From: Tomocerus qinae
Lineage: Eukaryota; Arthropoda; Collembola; Entomobryomorpha; Tomoceridae
Assembly: GCA_020055645.1 (NCBI GenBank)
Contig: CM034547.1
Coordinates: 69,970,884-70,034,883, forward strand
Length of the DNA stretch: 64,000 nt
Reading direction: 5' to 3'
Position 1 is the first letter of the stretch. Each line of letters begins with the position of its first letter. Both the position numbers and the translations under genes were made by a program. Under the pieces are notes generated by a model. It did not search any database. It was not told where the DNA came from and saw only the letters and a program-made list of their open reading frames with translations. Positions 35,001-50,000 of the stretch are shown here, piece by piece.

Positions 35001-38000
35001 AACAGTAAGGGATATCGTGGCTATAATTACATGACAATTAATAAGCATAAATTCTCTTTTACAAGTTGTGCTTTTCCGCAATATCTTTTGAATAGAATAT
35101 CCTGTCTTAATCCTATTTTAAATCTAAACTTAGAAGCTGGAAGCGGGATAACTTTGATAATTTTCAATTTTATGTAGTCAAAAGACTACACGGTCACATC
35201 TAATATAGTATTGTAGTAAGGTAAATAATAGTAGTTTCATTGTGGACGATGTTGGTCTTAGCTTAGCATATTTAAGTATAATTTATTTACTATCAAGAGT
35301 GTATAGGATAATAAATTCTTTGAAACTACAATGAAAAAGCATGTAGTTAATGATATCAGCGTCAGAGGCGAATTGTTGAAATAGATATCTTAAATCGAAA
35401 CAACCAAAGCGCATTTGGTTAAGTACCGTAAATGTCTCAATTACTCTTCTTCTCCATCCTGTCCCAAAGAGTATATTATAGTATTATAGTCAGGGTTGTG
35501 GGTAGGGTGTTTTATGGGTCGGGGTTTTTTGGCAAAAGACCCACCCCGCTTCACTAAAAAACCCGGAGTTAATTGGGTTTTTTGGTCTTTTTTTACAAAA
35601 CATACAATAATGTGCGCTAAAGCTCCATCTATATAAGCAAAACATAATAACTTAGTCATATTTCTATTCGAAAATGTTAACAAATGTATAATCAGGTGGA
35701 AACAAAATAATATAGCTTTTATACTTTAATACTTGCAGTAATTCTATATCGAGAATCACGTGTTTGTTTATTTGTTTTATGTATATTTTAATCGCTGTGA
35801 AGATATTAGTTTATCTCCCCCCACAGAAAAAAGAATTTTTTTCTCAAAATACCAAAAAAATATCGTGATTTTATTATCTAAATTTTTCGCCCGCATATGT
35901 CATCCTTGGCCCCTCCGAAATCCACTCCCAAATACGGTACTGGGATACACACAGAGAGAGACCTGTTTATTTTTACTTGGTATTTATTATTATTATACTC
36001 ATTATTTAAAATACATTCGGATTCTTATTGATTTTCTCCTAACTACTTGCCGTGGTGGTAGTAAACTGTTCCAAACCTTTGGCTGTCATCTCATTTTCAG
36101 AATAGCATTAACACTTTGTCACTTCAAGTCATGTCTTCGATTCTTTTCCTTACAATAATTGGTCTAACAAAATCGGTTCGGATCAAATATGAACTATATT
36201 ATAATAGTAGAGTTTAAGTAATTATATTACTAAATAGATCAATATCAAAAGATATACTTGCACAACCTTTTAGCCGAGTTGCATTGTTGGACCTAGTTTT
36301 ATTAGGAGATAAACGGTACGGGCAACAATCTTTCAAAACTCTCTTTTACAGATACAAAAGTGATAGGTTGGGTTGTCACTGTCAGATATGAAATGACACA
36401 GCTACGCCGTAAATAAATCCGTTTTTGCGTCTTTAGTACTCGTTTGACATTTGGGGCAAACAGAAGAAATATATTTTAAACAATAGCACATGGATCATGT
36501 CACTATATTGTCAAACCCACGCAGAGAGCCCGTTCTGATCAAAGCTTTTATAAATGACAACTCGGAAATCGGAGAGCTATAATCGGATGAGTTATAATAT
36601 CGACCTCGGTGTGTACTTCTGCTGCCTTGATACGTACTACCTACTCTTCTATTCGCTTCCTTGTAGTATTGTATCCTCCAATTGTTGGAGAAAAGCAAAA
36701 GGCATATTTAGAAGCAACCCACTGAGAAACTAATTTATATCCGAATGCACTTCACAACCCACACATACGATCTTTTATGAAAAACAGAGAATATTATAAT
36801 ATTATATACTGCACGCAGGGTTTTTGAAAGTCTAGTCAACATTCCACTAATCTATATGTAATATTACAGAGAGAGGTTTATTACCAAATTGATATTGGTA
36901 GAAGAATGCAAGCGACGTAATGACTTTTGAGCTTGGTTAAGGGTGGCTTATAGCGGGATGAACTTTGTGTGCATTACTTAGGATTAAAATGTAGCCCGTA
37001 TTTATTTACCAAAAGTTTTCAAAATTTCCAAAAAGTGATATGATGGACGGTGAACATTTCGGACTTGTGGCTCAGGGAAATTTGAAATTTCTAATAAGTT
37101 TTGAATCATGGCGTTGGCAGAAATTCATGTTTTCCCACTAACGCCATAATTCAAAGCATATTAATTTTTTAATATTTCGGAGCCCCAAGTTCTAGGTTCC
37201 AGATATTCACCTTCCACCACTTGAGAATTTTGAAGACTTGGTAAATAAATATATGCTACACTCTAATCCTAGTTAATACACACAGAGTGTACGTTCAAGT
37301 TACCCCTTAATGGACATAGCTACTCAACATACAAACAATATTCCATGTATAGTAAATGGATATCTAAATAGATGTTTATTTTAATTCATTATGCCAATAA
37401 GAAATTATCATACGTGATTCTACTTTCTATTTTTGTTGAACTAAATATTCAAAACAAAACCTAAATTGTTTGCATAAGCTTAAATTAAGAGTTTTACTAA
37501 AACTGAGATTTCGAAATGCAGCTTCAAAAAAATTTGTTTCCGCATAAGGTTTGGGGAGTCCGGACAGTACAAGATTACAATAATTTAATTTTCATTCAGA
37601 AACAGTCTGAAAATTATTCTATCCTATGTCAACTGCTATAAAAACCTCTCTGCACCCGATGTGATACAAAAAGCTACAATTTCAAACTGCAATATAGTTA
37701 TTTTAAATATAATTTTCTGCACACTTCAATACGGCTTGTACATATTATATAAGTTTCAAGGCTGCGGTCAGTAACCGCTATACAAAAAATACATTGGATT
37801 TGGAGCGTCTACAATGTACAATGGGACGTAATTATTTAGTTGAGTTCACATCTGGTAACGATAGGATTAGGATAAGCAGGCAGCAGGTAATTGCAGAGCC
37901 GCAGTGAGGGGGGGGGGAATCCCCCGGAAATCAAAGAAAAGAGAAAATAATATATATGTTTTTACTTACAATGTGTCCTAGATTTAGTTTGTTTCCGGTG

Positions 38001-41000
38001 ACACATTTTAAATAAATACGAGGAGTAAAAACTAAAAAGTTGAGAAAGGTGTCATCAAAAGCGCAATTAATTATTATGCGACATGCATTGGTTCGTGGCT
38101 AAATAACTTCAAGTGTTTAGTGTAACTCGGATTTGGATCGACTTTGTGCAGAGTTTAAAAAGTATAACTGTTCACTTAGTATAGTGTTCAAACCAAAATT
38201 CTACCAAATAGGAAATCTTCACCTTTAGTTTCGTTCGGTTATTTCTTGGGGAAAGTGCGGGGATAGGCATCACATATTTAGAGTTGTGGCCTTGTTTTGT
38301 GACATCCAAGTAGATTAATAGGAAATAACGTCGTCATTTTATTTGGGATTTGATTGCAAGCTACATGTCTACGGAAATGTTTTGCATAAATCAAATCTAT
38401 TCGTCTCTCTATTTTTGAGATTAGATGTAATAATAATAATTGCCTAAATTCCTGTCCGCATTCTGAGCAAAGTCGAACAAAGTCTAGTAAAATGAAGTTG
38501 ATATAGCTAGTCCGTATTACGTAGGGAAAGAGATTATGGAGCTAACAAGATGAAAAACCCTGAAGCTGGTTATTATATAGCAGAAACTTTATTTATTAGC
38601 ATAGTGATGTCATATTATATTGACAGTGTAGGTGGTATGACAAGTCAGTGAAGATGGTGCCTATCTAAAAAGTCTTCGAAAAAGTCCTTCGAACTACTTA
38701 AGTTACTTCACCAAACCATAATATGTAGGTGAACAGCACACTCACAAGTTGTATATACCTAACAAGGAGTACACTTTTCTTCGGCTCAGTCGAACTTTGG
38801 CTACCAAACTAAAATTTAGCAACTCTTGCAGTTTTTATTAAGGAAACTTTCCTCCTCGCATTAACTCTCATGGATGAGCATGGTCACTTCAATTCATATT
38901 AACTGAAAGGATTCTCTTGAACTGAATATATACAGAAGCATAGCACGAAGTACGCTTAAAGATTCCTCCACGAAGAACTTCGCATCGAAGAGACTTACGA
39001 ATTAAAAGTTGAAATAATAAACTAAATAAAGTTAGAAAACTGATTTCTTGTCCTTTAGTTGTTACCTTTTACTGTTACTCACTAGCCAAATTTGCAAAGG
39101 GACAGCTAGGTCGCGCGCATTTTGTTTATTGCAAGTAAATAGTATAGGAGTAACTTTTGACCACGATAACAACAGGTATTATTTTACATATTTTTGACAT
39201 TCTAGTAAAAGTAGAATTTTCTGTGTAGAATGCAGTGCGACTGCAAAATCGTTTACACTGTAATAATATCTTGTCAACCATTGTCGTTTTCTCACTCATG
39301 TGCATTTCATAACTTAATTCTGTCCAATTTCAAGTAATACGAAATTATACGATTGAAGAATCTTCAATACCGATTCCACCGCTAAAAATCTAATTAGTAG
39401 TAATGTGTAGCCAGACAGTTTAACCGAGGTATGATTGCATTCAAAATTGCCTGCCCTGAATGTGAATGAAGCGCGCAGAAATGTTTAGATGGGTGAATAC
39501 GATGCAATAACTGAAATAAAACTGTAGTCAGAAAGCCATCAGCAAAAGTTTTGTCTCCAGGGCCCTTTAACTGTGACACTAAAATGTTGGAGTACCTAAT
39601 TGCATATTATTATATCATCAAGCTTGCTGATAATGAAACTATTTCTTCCAAAACTTTAATCCAGCAGTTGAATACGAGGAATAATGAAGGAGTTAAACTT
39701 TCAGATTAATAATAATTATACACCTCGGGTGTTAAATGCATTTGCGTCACTCATTCATAAGTGAAACATTCACTCTCGCTGTTTTCTCAAGCATAGTTGG
39801 ACAAATTTTAATTGTCAGATACCCATTTGCAGATAATATAAAGTTATGCATGAATATTGTGAATGTGTTAGCTGTAGAAAAGTTGAGATCACTTTTGACC
39901 CCTAACATCTTTTGGCCTCTACCAAACATCGACCTGCTTATGGGTTAATCTTGCACTGACTACATTTTCTAATATGCACAGGCAGGACTAAAGCTATATT
40001 CATTTTTACGTGCTAAACCGCCTCCAGACTAATCCATTTGAAGAATTTAGAAAGGAAAGGAGCAAACAAACGGATGGAATGTTATTGTATTTCCGCTGTT
40101 TAAAATTTGTTGGAAATTATGCTGTTGTATCTTTTATATCTGCTAACTACTACCAGGTCTGATGATCATCAAATGATGATGTGGTAGACAGTATTGGTCA
40201 AAGATTATTTACTTCTACAATATTTAATAGTAAATCACGAAATATTTTGCCATTTCAATTGTGTGTTTAAAAATAACTTTCTACTGTTATTTTGGTCTTT
40301 TCAATCTTCGTCACACGCTTTCAACTAAACCGTCAGGTACGCCACCCCACTTTTTACTCAATCAGTAAACATAGAGTGCACGCAACAATATTGTACTCAC
40401 CTACCTAATGTGCAACATGTACATGTGACTAGCTATACCGGCCAGTGGCTTAAATGGTAGTAGCTTAAATGGTTTTATCCAGGCTAAAATAAGTTTAAGC
40501 CAGTGGCTAATATGAAAACACATGTAATTTTGACCATGGCCATTTTAGCCACTATCCATTTTATCCGGATAAAATGGCCTCCTGGCTGACTAAAATGCAA
40601 AAAAAGCCGGCTAAAATAAAACACTGTTACATGTGGCTTATTTCCAACAAATACTTGGCTGAAAAAATAGCATCCCAAAGAAAAGTGATATTATCCATTT
40701 TCGCTCAAACTGTTGTACAATCTATAAAAACAAATGCCACTTAGAGAGTAAATAGATAAATTGAGTGAGCAGACGACTAATTACAACACAATAATTAACT
40801 AGCCTCTATTTACGGCACAATTTGAAAACATTTACACTCTAATCGCTAATGCAGCCAATCCCTAAATCTAAGTTGCAATTTTGTTGCATCGCATGAATTA
40901 AATAACATTGTCGCTTTTGAAGGAAATTAATTCTTTGTCTGTAATCGTTTGTCAATTACAGTCAATAGGTAGGTACATAGATTGTGCTATCTAAATGAAT

Positions 41001-44000
41001 ACTGTATAAGTGTAATGTAAATGCTTGAGAGTAATTGGATATGGTACAGGAAATCCGAGAAAATACATGTTTTGATCCAATTAAAAATTGTGGGCGGATG
41101 GCGGATCAATTACTGGAAAAGATAAAACTCATAACAGTTGAATATTTCGAGAATTGCTTTCAAAGCAGCCATACTAGTATAATCGAAAGTATCATTTATT
41201 TTTAAGATTTTCACTAGTATATAGTACGTACTATTATGTTTCGTTTGCGTTACTCTGCTCGCTCGTTATCGACGAAAGATAACCTGAATAAAATGACTCC
41301 CGGCCAAAAATGTTCAGTACTAAAGAAAGTTGAAACGCTGGAATGTTAGCAACGCTGAACCCTTTTTACGTTTTGTAGGCAGCATCTCGGTAGAAATGTT
41401 GCTGCTTTAGAATTATGGTTGTTGTGATGCAGTCCTATGTCTCGCATACCCACAGAAACTCGAAGAACCTACATAAGGAGTACATTATGCATGAGCCCGT
41501 TACGTTTCACGAATATATTAGCAGGGCACTTTTGTCATTGTTCTTCTCACATGCTGTGCATTGTAAGGAAGTCTAATTGTCGTAAGTTGGGCTAGGTAGA
41601 TAAAATCGAGTTTTGGTTTCGGCATGAGGCAGAGAGAACGTCATGCAATGAAAATCAACAAGATTAATTGAGACAGAGTAATCAAGTGACGTGTTTTGAG
41701 GTTGATGGAGTACGTTCAGATTGATTCTTCATCTTCACACCCTACTTGGCTTTCAGTTGACACTTCCCATGACTCATCTTTCCTTTTCTGCACAAAACTT
41801 TTCCTCCGAGTTTACTTAGTCATTTACAGTTAGGCAGCCACCTAGGAATTACACGCGAGTAAACTTCAATGTAAACTATGAGAAGAGAACTAAAAGCTAA
41901 CAATGCCCCTACCTACAAAGCAACAACAAACGCAACAGTGCTTTTCCATTTACTGAAACTCTATTTACCTATAACCAACAGCTTATGGCTATCCTGCACA
42001 ATCCCATTTTTATTTTGTATACTCTCTATGTATTAGTTTTTATTTTGTGACGCCGCTACTGTATAATTGTGTGTGTATCAAAGTCTGGGGAGTCAATAAT
42101 ATAGTCTAAATACCCTACACTTCGAGAAAAATGACTTTATTTCTACGCCACAAATTTTAGTCGATTTTAGAACTTTTATTTGTTGACTATATTATATTAC
42201 GTAATCTCAATCCACCCCGAAACCTGGTTCTTCTCTTCATAATACCATAATAAGCCTGCCAACGAGGCTACGATTTGATTTGAAAGGATAAAGAATTCGT
42301 AAAAGAGGTCACAATTATTTTAGAATTAGAAACACCTACGCACTAATTAAATAATTTATTCTCCAGCGGAAGTATTTGCGAGAATGCATTCCTTGACGAT
42401 GTAGATATGAAATGCTTGTTTCTGTGCTCCTTTCATTTGCATAGTACATGCAGGAATTTCTAAATGGATGGTGGCTTTGAAGTGATTGTGCTGAGAAGGC
42501 AAGAAGACGGTGGTTGAAAGCGAATACAGACAGGTAGGTAATCCACGTATAATAATGGTATGCATACTTGAAATAAGATCTCCATTCACTCTCCGAGTTT
42601 CTATTCTGTCAAAGAGAGTCTCCATCAGTCACTCACAACAGATAGCTATACATTTCAAAGTGAGCATCCTATCTTTAGAGACGCCTCCACTGGAGGAGAA
42701 GGGGGACGAGAGCTGCTGGAAAAAGTGGCGGGTAGGTAGGTAATATACTAACATCCCTTTATCGGTGAATGGAGAGAAGATAAGGAGAGAAAGCGAGGAG
42801 AAAGGCGCTTTGACTCCACATCTGTGAACAGTGATAAGGAAGAGAGCTCCATTGAACTGCACTTGAGAGAATACGGGACAACGACTACATACATGGCTCT
42901 CGCTATCTTTATTGTTGTCTTTGTCTGCTCCAGATGCGCAAATCTGAATACCGCAACACTTCAAATAGACGCCCAGGCTTTTAGCTATATGCTCTGTTAA
43001 TGCATGGAGAAAGGCCGAAGGCTATTTGAAAGTGGGCGTCTCGTTACCGCTTTCTATTCACAACGACATCATTTATTGCCAGTTTTACTACTTTCCGACT
43101 TGCACACCAGGTTCGTATAGTCAAACAGGCTATGTCCAATATACACAAAGTAGAGAGTTGCACGGGCCGATTTAGTGCCCGTAGCAAGTAAGCCCATACC
43201 CGCCCGAGAGCGCCCGTGAGCATCATTGTCCTTCATTCGCCCGTAACGGGGAAAATTCTGTACTGTGTGCCCGTGAAAAATCTGTAGTATGTGCCCGTGC
43301 CTGTACGGGCACTCTAATGCTAACGAAAAAGCCAATATCCATTTTTTGTTTGGTGCACGAAAAAGCCTATATCCATACGCTTGTTAGTGGAGTTAGGCTA
43401 TTTCCTGCACCAAACGAAAAATGGATATGGCTTATTCGTGCCCCAAACAAAAAATGGATATAGGCTTTTTCGTTCCTTAAAGGACGATATATATATTTAC
43501 GGGTAGTTACTGGAGCCCGTGGGCAGCATCAATTTATCTGCCCGTGCCCAGCCTGGGAATATCTTTGATCACTCCGCCCGTTCTCGTAAAAAATCTGTAT
43601 AATGTGCCCTACCCGCCTTTACCCCGAAAGGCGGCCCTTGCTCGTGCAACTCTCTAATACAAAGGAACATCTAAATCTGTTTTGTCCCGACTAAGTAGGA
43701 AAGTAGACTTCCCCAAAGCATAACGTAAAACGCAACTAAATATCTACTTGTATCTATTTACTTTCACCCAGTGAAAATGGAAAGGTATTTGACAAATGCG
43801 GATTCCGAGAGAAAGCATAGATATTATGTCGCCGTCTTTTACAAAATATGCATAATACAGTACAGTATGTTACTTTGTGTTTAGAGGGATCTCTGTTCTT
43901 ATTATAAGTATAAATTGTAATGCCTGTAAAGATTCACTACTTTTATTCAGAAAAGAAATTAAAAATCAAAACAGTCTAGAAATTTAATTTAAAAGTCTAA

Positions 44001-47000
44001 AAATTAGAAAGTTAGAAATTAATGATAAATAATCGTTATATAAAAAGATGACGCAAATGCGAGGTTTATCTATGAATATTTACACAAATGAAAATTGGGT
44101 CTTGGATGTTAGGAGAAAGTCTCATTGGGGTTTGTGTAACATACTGTAGTGTATGTGCGTGTGGGGCGTTTATGTTATGTAAAAGAAATATCGTTATGTA
44201 AATTGTAATGTGATTTTCATTCCTGGAATCGGTCACTAGAGTTAGGAATTTAGGAATGGTGTTGGATGGAGTAGGAGCTGCCGCAGACACTGGCTCACAC
44301 TTCCAACTTTGAATATCTTACATGTACTACTAAACTGATTATAGGTCGTCCTAAATATTGAAGAAGAGGTTTGACAAGACAAGGTTAGCAAGCTATTTAG
44401 GTAGACGCGTTGATACTCAGCATCCAACCTTGTCACAAGCATCACTTTTCTGGAAATTGCCACCTGCTACAGGAATGTGTATACATCCTTTACGTCCACA
44501 GAATGAAAGGTAATTCTATAGGTACAAGAATCTAGAGTTAAATACTAATTTCTCTAGTGCCATTGGGTTTCTGCCCTAGAATGTTTCTGTATACATACAT
44601 AGATAGATCATTTTCAACTGTGTTCAGCCCAACTTAATAATTTGCTTGTGAAGACTTTATACTAATGCGATCATATTTATAAGATATAGTAAATATTACG
44701 ACTTAGGAACGATCCGTAAAAAGTGCTGCCAGTTACCTGTTCTTGAATAATTTAGAAGTCGATATAATTAATGGAAAATTATGCTAGCTAGTTAGTAAAT
44801 TCCAGGACAGCACTTGACCCTAATGTGTGATAATTAATGAATGCTGGAATTTCTCTACTTACTAAATAAATGCAATCGGGGTTTGTATAAGGTTGTTATT
44901 AAGAACTCTCTATGATTTTTTCCATAAATTGGACATAATGTAAGATCAACGGAGCCAGACATAAGCCAAGCTTAATGACAATCTTTAGTATTTCTGTCAG
45001 AGTCACAAAGGTAAGATTGAATGGAAAGTGATGGAGGGACCCGAGAGAGTCATTTGCGATGTCGGGCAGAGAGGATCACACAAAAAGGAAATTGCATGTG
45101 ACGAATATAATAACATGGCTTAACTACGGGTAGTAGCTGTAGTAGTAGTTTACTGTACATATATACTAGTATAGCAGTGCAAGCCATTATTATTATTACT
45201 TTACTACACTTAGCATTACGACTCGTACATACATCTGCCTGTGTAAGACGATACAGACACAAGATTTCATTACTTAATCTGACTGAATTCTTCATGTCAC
45301 CATATAGTCACTTTTGCGAACCTCTATAAATCTGTTTCACTGGGCTGTTAAGTATGTGGAATAAGCACATAGGTCGGTGGTGGATGAATTACTTTTACTT
45401 AAAAGCTGTCAGCTCTTCGCTAGTAAAATGAGCCATAATGGGAATCGAGTGACAGTCGTGACATCACACTATTCACTATTACTATTGGACAAAGAACTTT
45501 GTCTGTCGCCGTTCCATAACATAATGACTCATTTGATTTGCTTTCCATTTCACAAGCAAAGCTTTTGCAAATATGAATTTAGAAGCACCTGAAAAACCAG
45601 GAACGGCAACTTGAAATAACTTGTTGTCATAACTAATTTGAAGAACTGAAAATACCAATAGATAGGTTCTAATTTTGACACCCAGTAAAAATTATTTTGG
45701 AAGGATGCCTCTTTTGCACTGCACTGTTATCACATGGGTATTCCAGGCCATGGTATGTTAACAGGATAGTGTTATATCGAGGAGACGAAAGCGACAGAGG
45801 TATTCCAGTGACGAGTGAGTGTGTGTTTGCGAGTCATTTAGGTCAGGTAGGTTAAGCCAAAGTGATGCACACCATACCATTCAACCATACACACATTTCC
45901 CCATATAAACTTTATTGCATTTCCTAGCACTCTGTGCATGAATTGCAACTACATGCTAAAAACGACCGACTCCATTGTAAATCCTCTTCTTTGGGAATCT
46001 CTATATAAACTACTATCTGAGATATTTCAAAACAGACTCATACATTTATCCTAATATGCTTTATGTCATCATAAAGCGTAAATGCTGTCATTACTTTACA
46101 CGAACAGAATACCTACATAAAGTATAGCTATTTTACATACCCAGTCACGTAATGTTGAAAATGACTATACAAAATATACTTTGCATTGTAATCTATTACT
46201 TCAGATATATGATACTACAAGTTGTAGTCGTAATGGCATAATAATGGTTGATGCCAGGATAGTGTGGAATATAAATCAGAGACAACTTGAGAAAACCAAG
46301 TATCATTTCTGCCAATTAAATACGAAAACAAACAGGAAGATCAGAAATCAAAAAGATGTTAGTGGATCTGCAACATTGTATTTTTAAGTCCTCATGATTT
46401 CACAATATCACCGTTGCCCATTTTTGCTGTAATTTTCATGTCGTCAATTAGATTAGGTTTCATCGCAGGCTTTAGAGAAATGCGTGAGCGTAGGACAAGT
46501 AGTGGGAGTGCGAGTAATGACCTTGGGAATTCGTGAGATCGCACTAAATCGAAACCTTGCAATCTCAGGAATGACATGGCTATCTTCGATTTTGTGATTT
46601 CGTAAACTCGTGGCCCGTGCGTGACAGGGAACGAAAAAGTTATTCCTTTTTTACCGAAAAGAAAAACATTACTACTTTTTTTAAAGCTGTCCTGTTTTGC
46701 TTTTTTACCTTTTTATGCTTTTATTACATTTAAATTAAAGTAAATAGGGCAAATTGCTGCATCAAAAAAGGGACTGCTTTTTTAAACCTTACTCCTTTTA
46801 TTTATAAAAAAGTCCTTTTTAGTTCCCTGGTCTCCTTGCGCGTTCTTACTCATGAGGCAAATATTTGCAGACTAGTTATAAAGAGATTAATTTTAATTCC
46901 TTCAGCTAATTTGGCTACACGGCTCTACAGAATAGAATAAGCTTTAAAAGATCTCAAAACAGCTTTGCACATATCAAAAATGATTCACGTAATACAAACC

Positions 47001-50000
47001 GAATTCCAGGAATCTTTAGTCGTCTTTAGAACTTATGCAGAAAACAAAGATTTAATAATGGGCACCGCTAACAGCAGTTTCTTCTTTAGTTCCAACTCCT
47101 ATTATGAGGACTACACTATATTCTTTGAGGATAAACTATTCAGAAATTCTTAGAAATATAAATACCCAGTTTTTGTTACGACTAAACAGGTTATACCAAC
47201 GAAAAGAGGGAGAATGGCTAGGTGAAAGTAGTCGCACCAAACAATTTAGTCAGGATGAAAAATGTACCTTAATTTCCCTAGGCACTTTTATCGAAGTTGC
47301 CACTTCAGTGAATTCCAAACCGAAAAACAAAAAAGCATTTTTCAAAGAATGGAAACAATCCATAACTTTAACCTGTACATTGCAATTGCAAATGTAATAT
47401 TGTTGAAGATGAAGTAAGTGGAGTTCCAGGGAAGCACTATAAAAACGCGATACTGTTTAGTCGTCGTTATTATTGAGTTCTATTAATAAAAAAGATAGAG
47501 GAAAGTAAAACTACCTAAATAAGTATGTACGATGTATAAATGTTACATTTGAAAACTTTTAAATTTTTAGTGTCAAAGTCTCGTCAGTCAGGTATGTTCA
47601 GACTGTTATCGGGCTACGATTACTAGAAACATCAATTGACGTCACAGAGTGAAGAAACTGAACAATCTTTCCGACAAAACGATGATCTGAAGGGAAAGTT
47701 AAAAAAGAAAGTAAATATGATTTTATTTTCGTGGAAGGAATAAACCGTTTCACAAGGGGAATTTCTTACTCTTTGCAGACTGCGCGATTGGGGAAGATCA
47801 TATCGCAGCGAGTGAGATATTGCATCTGATGTTGGGAATGCATACCACAAGCATTTGGATTGTCAAGTTGGAAATGAGTTACGAGCTAGAGCATATACAT
47901 ACATCCATCGGCAGAATTTGGCTCTCCTTTCATCATTCAATGATCCCATTCCTTATCTGGATTTTATTTACAAAAGGTAGCTCTGCAAATAATGCTGAAT
48001 ATGTAATACACACTCTACGAACTGAATTTTTCATTTCGACAAAACGGCAAAAGATATTTTTGTTCCAGGCAGTTTCTGCATGCTTACCTGCAACAAAAAA
48101 CTGCCATATTTTATTTCCGTAAATGTAATCCGTAATGAGATCTATCTGTATCAAAATGTGAGAACCTGAAATATGTTCGATCCAATGCAATATCTCACAT
48201 CGATTTCCCCAATGTCTATTGCAAAGATGGTATTCAGAATTGCTGTGTACTTCACGTAGTAGGAAATGCTAGAAGACGTGCTTCTCTACATGGGGATTTA
48301 AGTATATAGACATGTAGGTAGATATAATAAATAATATCCCCTATGGTACTTTTTGATGGTCATTATATTTCCTGACTCGCAATTCACAATCCGAATAAAT
48401 CTTGGCTTTCCTGTACCCATTTGATCACAACTTTCATTTCACTAGCCCAATTCTCTTTTTTCTCTCCCTCCAACGCAAAGTCTTTGAATGGCCACCATTT
48501 CTTTGCATTTTGCAAGCTGTACACTTTCACAATGAGATGACGACTCCTGGATCTCGTCTTCCTACTGACAAACCTTCTTCTTCGTCTCCATCAATAATTC
48601 ATACTTTAGCATTGCATTGTGCAGCGGATCGAGGAGATCGCCGTTTACTTTTCTCTCCTTTTACGACCCACAACATACAAAAAAGAAACTATTCCCATTC
48701 TGTATATTTTATTATTAGCTATTGTGTTATGAGGTGGGATTGCTATGGGATGAGGAGGAGGGGGAGGGAGGTGATCTGTTCAATACCTCATGAGAAATAC
48801 TAATTCCCTCAACTGTATATTTACTTGAATGCATTAAGGTAAAAGTACTATCCAGAAATCTTACTACTTATCCGTATTTACATATACTACCAATTTTGAA
48901 AGAAGATAACCTCTGGTTCCAAACAGGGCCGCAGGCAGAAAACAATTTCGGGGCAATTGAATCCATTAGAATGTTGACTTCACATCATTTACATTGCCTT
49001 AACGTGTATACCCCCGTAGAGAACATCGTTGTAGTCACTTACTTAAGTAATAATAATAAATGCCAAAAAAATCAAAATATTTTAGCTAAAAGTAATGACA
49101 ACAGATAAATACAAAGCTGACCTTTATTCTAGTTTTATGTACGAATGGATCAGCACTCCCATGAATAAATGTATATTATGTACCCTCTCGATAATCTCAC
49201 GTCTATGTGCATATCACTTGTGGAATTCATTTTCTTTCCCAGAGCAATCCGTATCCACAATATCTATTTATCTTTAACAAGGCGGATATAGTATTGTCTA
49301 CTTTTCTTTCTCGTCAACAACATTTCATTTGTGTAAGATTCTTTTAATTGTTTAAGTAGAGTGAAGACATGCGTCACGGCAAAAAGTTTCTTCTGCGATA
49401 GAATAAATTTTACTTAAAAATAGCTCTGCGTAGATAGAAACTTTAACGCCATGCATACCGTATTATACAGAAAACCATTCGACCCTGTAGTTATTACAGA
49501 ACTACGTATTAATCTGTAGTCGTGTATGCTGTTCGGATTGGAGCGATACTGCGAGTGTTGGGTTGGGAATGGAGCCATGTGTCAACATAAATCAAAAGTT
49601 GCTTTTTGAAAGTCGTCAAAAGAAAAACTTTTCTGAAAACGGAAAGCAGAGATTTCAAATAAGTGGTCTGTCTGCGGAAGGATAAAAGTGGATCCACAAT
49701 GTGTAAGAGGCTTAGTTAAATACCCTATCAATTCACTTCTGGACTAGTCAGTGCAGCGAGTCTCGGCTCAAAGTCGCTTCCCTAAATTTTCAATTCAGTG
49801 CATGATAACTTCTCTATCCTCTGTAAGCAGAAGCAGTAAAATAGAGCTGCCTTCTACTTACTTATGTATTCATACAACTTGACTCAGATACGTCTACTTA
49901 AATATTATAATCTTATGTAATGCTCCGCCAATCCAGCAGAAGGTTGTCAATATCGCATTTGCAACTCCACAAACTGCTCGTATACTAAGTACACACAGAT

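Noticed and set aside
35441-35683. Minus-strand 80-residue frame with a proline- and lysine-rich end
   Set aside because: No recognisable domain; the GC-rich part looks like repeat sequence.
44715-44816. Possible small inverted pair AAGTGCTGCC / GGACAGCACTT
   Set aside because: Pairing stops after about 10 bases and no duplication flanks it.
47104-47397. Plus-strand 97-residue frame
   Set aside because: No motif, no family resemblance, AT-rich chance composition.
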